The notes under the pieces: generated by a model
The model's input: only the letters and a program-made list of their open reading frames with translations
The model's database searches: none
What the model was told of the DNA's origin: nothing
Shown here: positions 1 to 10,830 of the stretch, piece by piece
How positions within the stretch are numbered: position 1 is the first letter of the stretch
Layout: each line of letters begins with the position of its first letter
Assembly (NCBI GenBank): GCA_015680685.1
Contig: MNCI01001939.1
Location: 4,685-68,684, forward strand
Source: Gnetum montanum
Taxonomy: Eukaryota; Streptophyta; Gnetopsida; Gnetales; Gnetaceae
DNA length: 64,000 bases
Direction of reading: 5' to 3'
Translations under genes and position numbers: made by a program

Positions 1-1775
1 GGACCATTAAATGGTATTCAAGGATTGGAATGATGCCTCCCATGGTTGTGTTCATTGGGTCGTATGGTTGTTGGAGTGTTTATTGGTGGCCCTAATGAAG
101 TTACATGAGGAGTGGGGTTCAAAAAAAAGGGTGCACCATAGTGTGGGACTTGTGCTAAGTTAGAGGATGCAGTGGCCTTAGAATTATGTTGTCTCTTCTT
201 ACGGTCATGTTTAAAGAAGGGGCACTTTTGATGTTGCTGAGGTTTCTCACTACTGTTGGAAGTAGTAACACAAGTGTTCATGGGCTATTGTGGTGGTGTA
301 GGTACCTTAGGAATAGTTGGTGGCACTATGGAAGGAGGGAAAGGATGAGAATGTTGAAAACCAAGAGAAATATAAGGTGCACAAGGTGGTAGTTGTGTTG
401 GAGGAATGGATTGATAGTATTATGGAGAATGGTATTGTGGTGAGATAGAGTATGTTGGCTTGAATGGAGAAACAGGGTGTTGAACATGATAAGCATTTGG
501 ATTCAGATGATATGAAGGTTGTCTCTAGTCTAAGGGTGGTCTCCTCCATGACTGGGATTGTTGCCACTATGATCGAACACAATATCTTTGTACAAACTCT
601 GGATGTAGCGTGTTTCCCCAATGCTCATGTATATGTAACAATATTGGGCACTGGCCCTTGGGGTAATCATATAGGCATATGTTGCATTCATACATAGAAT
701 TGGCAGTTGAGCTCTTCTTTTCTTTATTCCTTCTTTCGGATTGTCCAATGTTTTGTCCTACTTCCTGGGTTGTCAAAACACTATCTCCAATGGTGTTGAT
801 AAATTCTCCACACTTTTGATACATCCATTCCAACATCTTATTAATTTTTGCCTCAGCTTCTTCTAATGATTGTTGTATTGGAAAATATGATGTTTCCACC
901 TTGATATTTGTTGATCTTCCCTTTTTATGATCATGGAACTTTGTTAAGTTAAGACTTTGGTCTCGTTGATGTTTTTCAACACTCTCCCATCTAGCTAATT
1001 TTCCTTCTTCTTTTGCTACCTGCTGAATAAGCTCTTGGACTTGATGGGTTCATAGTTCTTATAGTTGACCTTGGGCATATATTCCTAAGGTCTCTCTTGT
1101 TTCATTACGTAGCCCATCAATAATATGGTACATTAACCTTTCCTCGGAAAACCCATGGCCTAGACAGTTGTTTAATAGTGCACAATATCTTTCTAAGGCC
1201 ATGTCCAAGGGTTCCTATTTTGCTTGTTTCCATCCTTGGATTTTTTTCCTCAAGACTGAAACTCTTGCATGGGTTTGATATTTTTCATTAAATACTTCTA
1301 CCATTGTTGACCAGCGTCGTATTGAATTTGGTTTTAACAATCTATACCATACTTTTTCTTAATCAACGAGTGTCATAGGGAAGAGCTTAAGTTTTTTCCA
1401 CTTATTATCAATGTTATTCCATGTGCAGGCATGGTAGAAGGCTTGAAAATGTTGATGTGGATCTAAGTTATAGCCTCCTGAAAATTTCGAAAAGTTATTT
1501 CAATCAAGCCTGGGTAGACGGCTCTCTTTACGATGCCTACGTGAGATTCAAACGACCTCTTGTATTTGCGTTAAACTTGTAGTGGCTAGTAGGGGTTCAT
1601 CATTATTAGGTAACTTATCTTTTCATGTGTTGGAATGACGTTTTTTCCATTCATGTTTATAAGAAACCCCTACTTCAGGTTGTATACTCCAATCTTCATC
1701 GTCATATAGTTTGTTGGTCCTCCAATGAACTTCCTCACTAAGTATGGTGTTATTATTATCTTGTAGGAGAGGCAT
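1..1775 (-). pseudogene. Athila-like gag (AthA), broken, runs off window
   Basis: Gag is the capsid/nucleocapsid polyprotein that packages the element RNA. The start at 1775 gives MPLLQD, the same start as the AthB copy at 3850, about 140 bp inside the LTR. A gag core lies near 1550-1050. A CCHC-like motif (C-x2-C-x3-Y-x4-C, about 652-690) has its His changed to Tyr. The last third is Pro/Gln/Tyr rich. Several stops and frameshifts break it. The DNA matches AthB gag closely from about 700 to 1775, for example the shared stretches near 1090 and 3150. Family assignment is by gag layout and primer site. Confidence 0.75.
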
Positions 1776-1894
1776 TGTAAAGTTGTGTGTGAATTATGTG
1801 TGAATTTTTATAATTATTTCTTTCTAAAAGATATATCGTTAAGTCCTTTACAACGACCTTGTATGATATAACTAATCCAGATAACTAGCACCAT

Positions 1895-1912
1895 CCCCAG
1901 CAACAAGGCCAA
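1895..1912 (-). other. Primer binding site, tRNA-Asp type (AthA)
   Basis: Directly inside the LTR, the minus strand matches TGGCGCCGTTGCCGGGGA (complement of the plant tRNA-Asp 3' end) at 14 of 18 positions; three of the four changes are C-to-T or fit transition decay. It primes minus-strand DNA synthesis in intact relatives. Confidence 0.75.
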
Positions 1913-2768
1913 TGATGAGTGGCAAGATACCCCTACACTCAACCATATGAATACGAGCATTTTCATGCACGATCTAGTCGAACTCCACAAATAGACTAGT
2001 TGTGGCACCTAGATCGTTAACCTTAGGTCGCAGTTTGTTGTCTTCCCACCTAGACTAGTATTATATTTTTCACGTATAGTTTAGTCTAGAGTGAGGTGTA
2101 TGATGTGATCCTAATCTAACGCTACTCCTGAAGGAAATGGAAAATAATATTAACTAAGATAAGCTAGGAGGGAAAGGGTAAGAGAATCTAATCTAGCCTA
2201 AGTGCGATGAGCATCCGTTCCCTGATCATTCGTACATATCTTGGACTTCGTGCATGACTACCACTAGGTTTACCAAGCACAAATCCTAGGTATGCCATTG
2301 GGTTACCAAGTAGTCACACTTAAATGCTCGTAATCAAGTCGTACTCATTCCACGTTACTAGGAGTTTAAGGGTGAGAGAGACTAATTATGAAAGTAGTAA
2401 ATAACAATTAAATAAATAAATAAATAACAAAGTGAATACTGCAATGATTAACTAATCTCAATCTTTATTGCTGGTCATGTGCACATCCAAGTACGTCACA
2501 CTCGAATAAAGAATGTCATACAATTACATTCACCACACTGTGGGCAGACACAGGAAAAATAATCTATCTCTGGAGGGATCAAACTGCCAAAGTTTCACTA
2601 CAATCTAAACTAGGATGATTAACAAGGAAGAGCTGCTTCTTATTTATAGAGTTTAACATTACTGCGGACTATGATATCGCGTACGCGATATCACAAGGGA
2701 AGATGCGATATCGTGAGGGATGCGATATTACGGTGGACGCGATATCACATACGCATTGCATCCCATCA
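1913..2768 (-). repeat. 5' LTR of AthA
   Basis: The LTR is 856 bp, starting TGATGGGATG and ending CCACTCATCA on the minus strand. The TATA box (CTATAAATA type) is at 2641-2648 on the minus strand, with the GATATCG palindrome array just upstream of it in U3. The terminal 60 bp at the primer-site end is shared with AthB, AthF and AthE. Confidence 0.8.
2672..2757. promoter_or_regulatory. Palindromic GATATCG array in AthA U3
   Basis: A perfect 22-bp palindrome at 2672-2693 (core GATATCGCG/CGCGATATC) is followed by further GCGATATC-type copies near 2705, 2722 and 2741. Spacing of about 18-20 bp and position upstream of the TATA box suggest a clustered protein binding site; that is inference. Confidence 0.7.
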
Positions 2769-3850
2769 TGTATGATTGGCAGTTGAGCTCTTATTTTCCT
2801 TATCCCTTCTTTCTGATTGTCTAATTTTTTTCCTACTTCTTGGGTTATCAAAACTCTATCTCCAATAATATCAGTAAATTCTCCATACTTTTTATACGTC
2901 CATTCCAACATCTTATTGATATTTTCCTCGACTTCCTCTAATAATTTTTGTACTAGCAAAGATGGTGCTTTCTCCGTATGATAGGTTGATTTCTCCTTTT
3001 TATGTTCATGGACCTTTTTTAAGTTGAGGTTTTGGTCTCGTTGTTGTTTTTCAACACTCTTCCATCTAGCCATTTCTCCTTCTTCTTTTGCTACTCACTT
3101 AATAAGCTCTTGTACTTGATGGGTTCATAGTTCATATAGTTGACCTTGGGCATACATTCCTAAGGTCTCTCTTGTTTCATTACGTAGCCCATCAATGATA
3201 TGGTACATTAGCCTTTCCTCGGAGAATCCATGGCCTGGACAGTTGTTTAACAATGCATAATATCTTTCTAAGGCCATGTCCAAGGGTTCATGTTGTGCTT
3301 GTTTCCATCCTTGGATTTTTTTCTTCAAGGTTTACACTCTTGTGTAGGTTTGATATTTTTCATTAAAGAGTTCTACCATTGTTGACCAATGTTCTATTGA
3401 ATTGGGTTTTAATGATCTATACCATACTTTTTCTTGGCCAACGAGTGTCATAGGAAATAGCTTAAGTTTTTGCCAACCATTATCAATGTTATTCCATGTA
3501 TAGGCATCGTAGAAGGCTTGTACATGTTGATGAAGATCTAATTCATAGCCTCCTAAGAAATTGGGAAAGCTGTTTAAATCAAGCCTGGGTGGACAGCTCC
3601 CTTTACGATGCCTACATGAGATTTGAACAGCCTCTTGTATTTGCGTTAGGCTTGTAGTGGCTAGTAGGGGTTTATTGTCATTGGATAAGTTATGCTTTCA
3701 TGCATTTGGATGAAGTTTCTTCTATTTATGTTTATAAGAAACCCCCACTTCAGGTTGCATACTCCAATCTTCATCGTCCTATAGTTCATTGGTTCTCCAA
3801 TGAACTTCTTCACTAGGTGTGGCATTATCATAATCTTGTAGGAGAGGCAT
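2769..3850 (-). pseudogene. Athila-like gag (AthB), 3' truncated by AthA
   Basis: The start MPLLQD is at 3850. A stretch around 3580-3350 carries the gag core (residues such as NSFPNFLGGYE and WYRSLKPNSIEHW), and the frame resumes at 3328-3125 and 3073-2769 with charged helical sequence (KKVHEHKKEKS; KLLEEVEENINKMLEW). Stops include TAG and TGA at positions where the AthA and AthD copies suggest Gln or Arg codons. Expected function is RNA packaging into virus-like particles. Truncation at 2769 is by insertion, not decay, since the AthA LTR end sits exactly there. Confidence 0.8.
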
Positions 3851-3973
3851 GGTTGTGAGATTGTGTGTGAATTTGTATGTGAATTTTTATAATTATTTAT
3901 TTCTAAAATATATATCATTAATTTCTATACAATGACCTTGTATGATATAACTAATCTAGATAACTAGCACCAT

Positions 3974-3991
3974 CCCCAGCAACGGTGCCAA
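3974..3991 (-). other. Primer binding site, tRNA-Asp type (AthB)
   Basis: The minus strand reads TGGCACCGTTGCTGGGGA, 16 of 18 matches to the tRNA-Asp complement. Both differences are transitions at former CpG sites. Confidence 0.85.
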
Positions 3992-4785
3992 TGATGAGTG
4001 GCGAGGTACCCCTACACTCAACCATACGAATACGAGTGTTACATGTGCAATTTGGTCGAACTTCACAGATGGACTAGTTGTGGATCTAGATAGTTATCCG
4101 TAGGTCGTAGTTCGCTATCTTCCCACCTGGACTAGTATTATTTTTGTCACGTATGGTTTAGTCCAAAGTGAGGTGTATGATGGGTTTCTAATCTAATGCT
4201 ACTCTTGAAGGCAATGGAAAGTAATATTCACTAATCTAGGAGAGAGAGGATGAGAGAATCTAATCTAGCCTAAGTGCAATGAGCATCCATTCCTTGATTA
4301 TCCGTACACATCTTGTACTTTGTGCACAACTACCACTGGGATTACCAAGCTCAAATCCTATGTACACTACTAGGTTACCAAGTAGTCACACTTAAATGCT
4401 CATAATCAAGTCATACTCATTCCATGTTTTAACATGAGATAAGGGTGAGAGAGATTAACTAGGAAAGTAGTAAATAACAATAACAATTAAATAATTAAAC
4501 TAAGTGAATGCTACAATGATGAAGTAATCTCGATCTTTATTGCCAGTCATGTGCGTGTCCAAGTACATCACACCCGAATAAAGGATCTCGTACAATTACA
4601 ATCACCACACCACTAGCATACATTAGGAGGAAAAGGGTTGAGAAGAAAATCAAAAACTAAAATCAAACTTAACTCTAAGAACTATCTAATCCATAATTGA
4701 TCTGTCTACCTCTTATTTATAAATGAGGAGACAGGCTGCGATATCGCGTATGCGATATCATGGTCGCCCGAATGATGACTCATCA
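3992..4785 (-). repeat. 5' LTR of AthB
   Basis: 794 bp, minus strand TGATGAGTCA...CCACTCATCA. The TATA box is at 4714-4721 (minus). One GATATCGCG/TATGCGATATC palindrome relic lies at 4737-4759 upstream of the TATA box. It is colinear with the AthA LTR over most of its length. Confidence 0.8.
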
Positions 4786-5240
4786 TATTTTGACAAGTTC
4801 CTCTAGATGGATGATTGGTGTCAATGAATAAGGTTTATGAGTTTGGTGGAGTTCTTCCATTATGAATGTATTATCATTTTTTCTTCTAGGGCAACAGTGT
4901 AAGGCACTTTCTTTCCTTTGTTATGGTCATGTCTTGTCTCCATGGTGGCATCCCTTCTTACTTTTGCTTCGATAAGTTGATATGCCCTAGTCATGTATTT
5001 AGTGAGATGGTATTCTTCTTGTGCATGACCATGGTTAAACCTCATTAGGGTTTCTTGTAGCATTATTGGTGCAAAAGTTTTTGGAGACAAAACAATGTTG
5101 CCCTGCAAATCTTTCCACCTTAGCTATTCATCTTGGTTGAAGACAAACATGAAATTAGGATAGTATGGATTAGTGTGATCATAGGAAATTCTTGTTTGCA
5201 TGGGTGCACTCTAGTCATTTTCATGATATCCTTTATCATA
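4786..5240 (-). pseudogene. Athila-like gag N-terminus (AthC)
   Basis: An open stretch (5108-4860) carries QGNIVLSPKTFAP followed by a Arg/His-rich segment. It aligns with the AthD gag N-terminus near 10920-11110 (EGNIIMPLD) and the AthF gag near 42380-42250 (EGNIVLPLD). Upstream residues FNQDE and WKDL precede it across a stop. The fragment ends at the AthB insertion. It is the amino end of the capsid polyprotein of this family. Confidence 0.7.
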
Positions 5241-5360
5241 TCTCTTATGAATTTCTTTGGTAGGTGGTGACTTTTCTTTAATTCAAGTGTGAAAAATAGG
5301 CTTTGTAATTATTAATACAATGCACTCTATAAAATTTACTACTAAGAAAACATTGACACA

Positions 5361-5379
5361 TCCATAGAAATGGTTTTAA
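5361..5379 (-). other. Decayed primer binding site (AthC)
   Basis: The site is placed by its position next to the LTR end. About 10 of 19 positions match TTGGCGCCGTTGCCGGGGA, with most differences being G-to-A or C-to-T. Confidence 0.5.
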
Positions 5380-6554
5380 TGATGAATGTCTCGGTATTCC
5401 AACATCCTACCATACAAGTTATGAGCATTCAAACATGACCAGATCATAATCTATGGATGGACAATGTAAGTATGCTAGTGGTTGATGGTTCATGATCATT
5501 GTCTTCTCATGTTGAGTTAGTGAAGTGTAAGTAGTATGGTTTAACTCTTAGAGAGGTATATGATATTATTATGATTTAGGCTCAAATTACTCCTATGTGA
5601 CTCCATAGAAAAAATGAGAATAAAGTCTAAATCTAAGTGATAATTGAAATATAAATCTATCTTATGCTGTGGTGATAAGCATCCATTCCTGGTTTGTCGT
5701 ACACATCCTAGGTTCATGTAACCATTATTGGGATTACCAAGTGAATTCACTACTAAGAGAATCAACTAAAATCACTATTGAATTACCAAAGGATTACACT
5801 TAATGCTTGAAACCAGTCGTACTAATTCTGCCTTACTAATGAGCATGGGAAAAGTAAAGTACTTATAAAATGTAAAGAACTATACAAAAGTTAAGGTGTT
5901 AAAGAAATGAAAATCAAACTAAGTAAAGAAAATGACTAAGTAGAAAATAAAGAAACAAAGTGTAATGCTATGATGAGAAATAATCTCAATCTTTATTTCT
6001 AGTTATGAATTGTGCACAAGTACAATCCACTCAAACAAATATTTCATACAACTATTTGACACCACACTGTAACATTCACTTCTAACTCTTAACTATAAGT
6101 CACAAAAACAAATTGCAAGAATTTCACTAAGTGTTGAATGAATGGTCATTGTTTTAACATGACCATGTGTTCGTATTTATAGTGTTGACCAAGACTTTTT
6201 ACATCACATCAATGATGATGTATGTAGGGCTATGATTTCATATATATGATATCGTGCCTCATAAGGTAAAATCCACTTGAACAAAGATTTCATACAACTG
6301 TTTGACACCACACTATGGGAATCCACTTCTACCACTAACTTTAAGTCATGAAAATAAACTGCAATAATTTCACTAAATGTTGAATGAATAGTTCTTTTTT
6401 TGACATGACCAAGGATTGTTATTTATAGTATTGACTAGGATCCTTTACATCACATCAATGATGATGTATGTAGGGCTATGATGTCATAGATATGACATCA
6501 TAGATGTGATATCGTAGATACAATATCTCGACTTATAAAAAATAGATTTTATCA
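5380..6554 (-). repeat. 5' LTR of AthC, enlarged by an internal tandem duplication
   Basis: 1175 bp. The minus strand starts TGATAAAATC and ends GACATTCATCA. It is homologous to the AthE 3' LTR of 880 bp; most of the extra length is a 246-bp tandem duplication at 6025-6516 that doubles the TATA-containing U3 segment. Confidence 0.75.
6025..6516 (-). repeat. 246-bp tandem duplication of U3/promoter
   Basis: Copy 1 (6025-6270) and copy 2 (6271-6516) align from ATCCACT through the shared block TGATGATGTATGTAGGGCTATGAT. Each copy has its own TATA box (minus; 6174-6181 and 6420-6427) and GATATC motifs at its upstream end. The copies have diverged, so the duplication is old. Confidence 0.8.
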
Positions 6555-7070
6555 TTCATTATTCTATTTTTTTATAATGTTTGAAAATTAAATATGATAT
6601 TTATATCATGTTAGTTTTTAAATGTTTAATAATTATTTTTTAAATTTTGAATATATTCAAATTATGCAACAAATAAATATTTAAATAATATCAAATTTAA
6701 TGTAAAATTTATAATATAGTATATATGTTACCATCACAATTTTATAACAATATTTTGTAGAGTCTTGGATTGGTAACCGTTTATCACATGTTGAATTCTA
6801 CTAGGTAACATTTCATAAGGAATTCTAAAACATCTAATAAATCAAATGGGATTTAACATGTCTTAGTGGACTTAAGTAAAAAAATTTTAGTTTTAGTTTC
6901 ATTTGAAATTAGTTCACATAAAGTGCCAAAAGTTCACCACTAGTGACTAATTTTGGAAATTATTTTTGGTTCTCTTGGCAATGACATCATTATAGAGGAT
7001 AACCAAGTAAGGTGTAGATAACATTTCCATGGTTTATTTGGTTTGTGGTATCATAAGAACAAAATTTCAG
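6555..7070. other. AT-rich flank, no recognised feature
   Basis: Very AT-rich sequence to the right of the AthC LTR, with the candidate target duplication TTCAT at 6555-6559. No coding frame or repeat recognised. It may be upstream Tat-like pol sequence that has decayed. Confidence 0.5.
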
Positions 7071-7269
7071 AGTTTTTCATTGGAGATAAAGAAGCCCTAC
7101 ACTGATGTGATGTGGATTGTTATTTTGCCTCTTTAGAGGGATGTTGTAGAATATCATAACATACTTGCAAACTAGAGAAACTTCTAAGAATCTATCTTAT
7201 TCATAAAAGGATGCTCACTGTAAACATTCTAAACATTTTTTTATGGTAATCCTGGTATTTTATGTTTCA

Positions 7270-8430
7270 TCCTCCCATCAGATACTCTTCTACATTTTCT
7301 AAGTCATGACAAAGCACAAAATGCATTAGAACAAGCCCATTCTAGCATATGTGGTGGTCATTTAGGCTCATGGTCTCTAGTAGCTTGTATTATTTTTTTA
7401 GGCTATTCGTGGCCTACAATGTCAAGGGATGTGCATATGATAGTTAATATTTATGATATATGTCAATGTCATGCTTCTCTTATTTATGTTCCATCTCAAA
7501 AGCTTATGATGTTCAAAATCATATGACCTTTCCAAAAATAGGAAATAAATCTTATAGATTTTATCAATCTTTCATCATCTTCTTGTCATTGATTTATTTC
7601 AACTATTGGATATTTTACTAAGTGTTTTGAAGCTATTTCTTTTAAAATTACAACTTCTAAGTATGCTTGTCCTTTTATTTTGGATCATGTAATAACTCTC
7701 TTTGGTATCTCTCTTTACATCATAACTGATAATGAACCTCAATTCAAAAGTAAATAACTAGTTGAATTCTATGATCAATACTAAATTATCTAGTCATTCT
7801 CATCTTTATATTATTTACAATCAAATGGGTAAGCTAAATCAACCAATAAATCCCTTATCTATTTACTCAAAACCGTGGTTGATAAATCCCAACACAACTA
7901 GCATACTTAGTTATCCCATGCCCTGTGAGTTTATCATATAATCTTTTGAATTACAACTAGTTAAACCTCCTTCATGCTTACATATGGATCAAAAGATATA
8001 TTGTTGATGGAGTTGACTATGCTTTTTATTTGTGCAATCATGAACAATTTGATGATATAAAATGAGAATGACAACATGTTGCTAGACACAGTTGAGGAAA
8101 ATCATAAGCAAGTAGTAATCAATATTCAAAATTATCAAGAAGTCATGTGCCATCACCATGACAAGCATGCTAGACTTAGAGACATCAGGGAAGGTAACAT
8201 TGTTCTTAGACATTTCTCTAATTCCAAGATGACCAAGTTTTCATTAAACTAGCAAGGCCCTTTTGTCATCATCAAGATCCTTGGTAATGGAACATACTGC
8301 TTAGCTACTTTGGATGAGAATCAATACCCACACTTGACGATGAGGCATCTACTGGTAATTCATAAATAGATTGTTAGTTCTAGATTTTGGAAAGTGTTTC
8401 ATATTCCCTTTGTTCATATTCTAGCATGTT
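7270..8430 (+). pseudogene. Tat-like Ty3/gypsy integrase remnant (TatA)
   Basis: Integrase inserts element cDNA into the host genome. Near 7330-7480 there is an H2C2 zinc-binding relic with HSSICGGH and a following YSWPTM. The catalytic core follows: IGYFTKCFEA near 7600 (first Asp replaced by Gly), ITDNEPQF near 7725 (second Asp kept), and NG*AKSTNKS near 7830 (Glu replaced by Lys). A GPF-type C-terminal motif (GPFVIIKILGNGTY) lies near 8250-8310. The layout and residues resemble the Tat lineage rather than the Athila-like copies here. Many stops. Residual upstream sequence may reach back to about 7100. Confidence 0.75.
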
Positions 8431-8610
8431 CAATTGAGGTTCTTTATCTCTCAAGATACATCCTTACCCTTTTGATAAACTCTAAGGTCATTTGCATGAT
8501 TTCATGCTCTTTAGAATGATTCTAGCTTCATTTGGATGCCCTTTGGTCCTTTCAATATGTTGCCTTGAGTTACAAATTTTATTTAGGATTGAAGGTATAA
8601 AGTGTAATTT

Positions 8611-8618
8611 TGGAGGGG
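8611..8618 (+). other. Polypurine tract (TatA)
   Basis: TGGAGGGG lies immediately before the LTR start; the same arrangement (TTGGAGGA) precedes the second Tat-like LTR at 27369. Confidence 0.65.
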
Positions 8619-9458
8619 TGTTTTAACTACCTTGCATCAATACATCCCCCTCTATCAATGCAAGGCCACTAACGAACCTCTTGCATTTCCATACAAAAAC
8701 TATAAATACCCAGAATGAACTTTCACACACATAATAACCATAACTTTCATTTCATTTGATGTTGTGCTATTTGGTTAGTATGAAGAGCTTTTCTTCCCTT
8801 GGGTAAGTTAATTTCTTTTCTTATCTTATGTGTGCTTTGAGCCATCAATTTTACAAGTGCAGCTAGACTTTGTCAGGGTATTACAATCCTTATGTAGCCC
8901 TGAATCATTTGGTCAATGCAAAGTCTAGTATTTGTGTAGTGAATAAAGCTTATGATTTTCCCTTATTCTATTATTGGTTCCTTAATCATTAAAACATTAA
9001 AAAGCATTAAACACCAAAAATCATAAAAATATTTATTTAATTTTCATTTTCTTAAGCTATGACAATTTATCCTTGCCCATGGAGGTCATAACTATATAGC
9101 ATGGTGTTGGGCCATCAAGGTTGTAACTAATAGCAATTTTTATTGGTATTTTATGTGTATATTGTTGCACCTATTCCTAAGAGGAATTAATACATGAGCA
9201 TTGCACATGTCACCATGAGGGATTGTAATGAAAGAGCATTTACATTTTTTTATTCTTACATTGATAAAAACATAAAAATTATAAATATTCCTTTATTTCC
9301 CATCATGGTGACTCAAGATTTTATTTGTAGCATATGTATTATAATCCCTTTTCTATTCATTAAATGCAACAACATACACAAGTCTTCTTAACCATCCACT
9401 CTACATTGTCTTCAAAGTTTATGACCAGATCACATTACGTTTTGTATGGTAAATCTCA
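8619..9458 (+). repeat. Tat-like LTR (TatA)
   Basis: Starts TGTTTTAACTACC and is homologous over its full length to 27369-28325. TATA box ACTATAAATACC near 8700. The right boundary is set at AAATCTCA because both copies share sequence up to CATTGGT and then part; uncertain by a few bases. A short ORF at 9194-9391 lies inside the LTR and has no coding support. Confidence 0.7.
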
Positions 9459-9737
9459 TTGGTAAATCTCATTGTCTTCAAAGTTGTCTTCAATTATTTA
9501 TCATCTATTTTGAGCTAGAATGATTGCGCAAGAAGAGGTAGAAACTACATCTCTTTCTCCACATACTCATTTATCATGCACAAACATGATAATAATATCT
9601 TTCATCTAAATCCCTATCTTCTTGGGTAGAAATATTAAAAATCTTTCAATGTAAAGTTTAAATCTTATGCCTAAGTTACAAACCTTAGAAAGAAGACAAT
9701 AGGATGGAAGTAGGATCCCAATGAATCATTAGATGTA
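9459..9737 (+). other. Flank between Tat-like LTR and AthD
   Basis: No gene seen. It ends with ATGTA (9733-9737), the left copy of the AthD target duplication. Weak similarity to 28331-28450 suggests a Tat-like leader; this is a guess from a few shared words. Confidence 0.4.
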
Positions 9738-10678
9738 TGATGAGTGTCAAAGTGTCATGTCAATGGGCCCCCATTAATGTGGCCTCATTGATAGGCCTCC
9801 AGTGACAAGGCCCCATTTACATTGTTTTACCTCATCAATGGGGCCATTTCAACATAGCATTTACTACATCTATAGGGCCTTGTCGATGTAGCCCAACAAT
9901 AAAAACTATAAATACAAGTTCACAAGCATGTTTATGGAGAAAAAAATAATAGTAGTAGTCAACCTATGTAGTTTTTACATTCAAAAATTAGAATATTTTC
10001 CCAAGTTCCCATAGCAGGAGTCATTGAATATATGGATCTTTATTCAAGCACCATTGTACTTGAGCATGAAAGTGTGTGCACCAATAAAGACAAGCTTCTT
10101 GATAAACATTTCAACATTATGGATACTTTAAATGTTTTACTCATGCATTTAATGTTTTTAGTTATTTATTCAATGTTTCTCAATAATTAAGCTAATTAGT
10201 GATTAAGTGAGATTAGCTAAATAGCGATTAAGTAAATACATAAGTACTATTACTTCATACATTTGTATGACGTTTGGTAATCCAGCAGTGCTTAACGCAT
10301 GGCAATCCAACAATGTTATATGTGTTTAGAATGTGTACAACAAGTGGGATTAGATACTTATGTTAGGACTAGTTAAGCAATAGTTAGCCCATTAGATTAA
10401 AGTAGACATTAAATTACTTTATTCTTATCCTCTTTATTTTAAGCACCAAAACCATAAAACATAAAAGAATAAAAATCATGTGCCTCAATTACACTTAAAA
10501 CATACCCTTAAAGCTTCACAAGTGTAATTGGAAGGACAATGAATGACCATTAGGCCAAGATTCACTTTCTAGAAGATTACTATATCAGAAATTATAGAGT
10601 CCATGGAATTTGACTAGATCGTGTGTGAATGCTTCATGATTCATATGGTTAGGCATAGGGGTACCTCGCCACTCATCA
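9738..10678 (+). repeat. 5' LTR of AthD
   Basis: 941 bp. Starts TGATGAGTG and ends CACTCATCA, a perfect 9-bp terminal inverted repeat. U3 (about 9760-9895) holds short repeats of the type GGCCYCATTGATG and complements, in place of the GATATCG array seen in other copies. TATA box TATAAATA at 9907-9914. Confidence 0.9.
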
Positions 10679-10697
10679 TCGGCATCATTGCTAAGGA
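10679..10697 (+). other. Primer binding site, tRNA-Asp type (AthD)
   Basis: TCGGCATCATTGCTAAGGA starts right after the LTR. About 12 of 18 positions match the tRNA-Asp complement and every mismatch is a transition. Confidence 0.7.
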
Positions 10698-10830
10698 CTC
10701 TTTTTGTTGAAACATGTACTATCTAAGATTAGTGAACATCATTAATGTCATTGAACAAACCCTAAGGTCAACATTATTATCACACATAATATAAGTACAT
10801 AAGCATATTGACATTTTATTTGTTTGCAAA

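Larger units (their letters stand above)
1..2768 (-). mobile_element. AthA, Athila-like Ty3/gypsy element, 5' part only
   Basis: The element runs leftward and off the window. From right to left it shows a 5' LTR (1913-2768), a tRNA-Asp-type primer site (1895-1912) and a gag remnant starting at 1775. Its 5' LTR abuts mid-gag sequence of AthB at 2769, so it inserted into the AthB gag in the same orientation. The candidate target duplication on this side is TGTAT (2769-2773); the partner and the 3' LTR lie outside the window. It retains several CpGs in its LTR, consistent with being the youngest of the three nested copies. Confidence 0.8.
2769..4785 (-). mobile_element. AthB, Athila-like element, 5' part only, interrupted by AthA
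   Basis: Read leftward: 5' LTR (3992-4785), the best preserved primer site of the three (3974-3991), and gag from 3850, cut at 2769 by the AthA LTR. AthB itself abuts gag N-terminal sequence of AthC at 4786, with TATTT as the candidate target duplication on this side. The remainder of the element would lie left of AthA, outside the window. Confidence 0.8.
4786..6554 (-). mobile_element. AthC, Athila-like element, 5' part only, interrupted by AthB
   Basis: The oldest of the three nested minus-strand copies. It has a 5' LTR (5380-6554), a strongly decayed primer site (5361-5379) and the N-terminal part of gag, cut at 4786 by the AthB LTR. Its LTR is homologous to the AthE 3' LTR (31915-32794) read in the opposite direction, so AthC and AthE belong to one subfamily. 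Confidence 0.75.

Noticed and set aside
9194-9391. Small ORF after a start codon in the Tat-like LTR
   Set aside because: Low-complexity Ile/Phe-rich product inside an LTR; the related LTR at 28085-28282 shows a similar but diverged chance frame.
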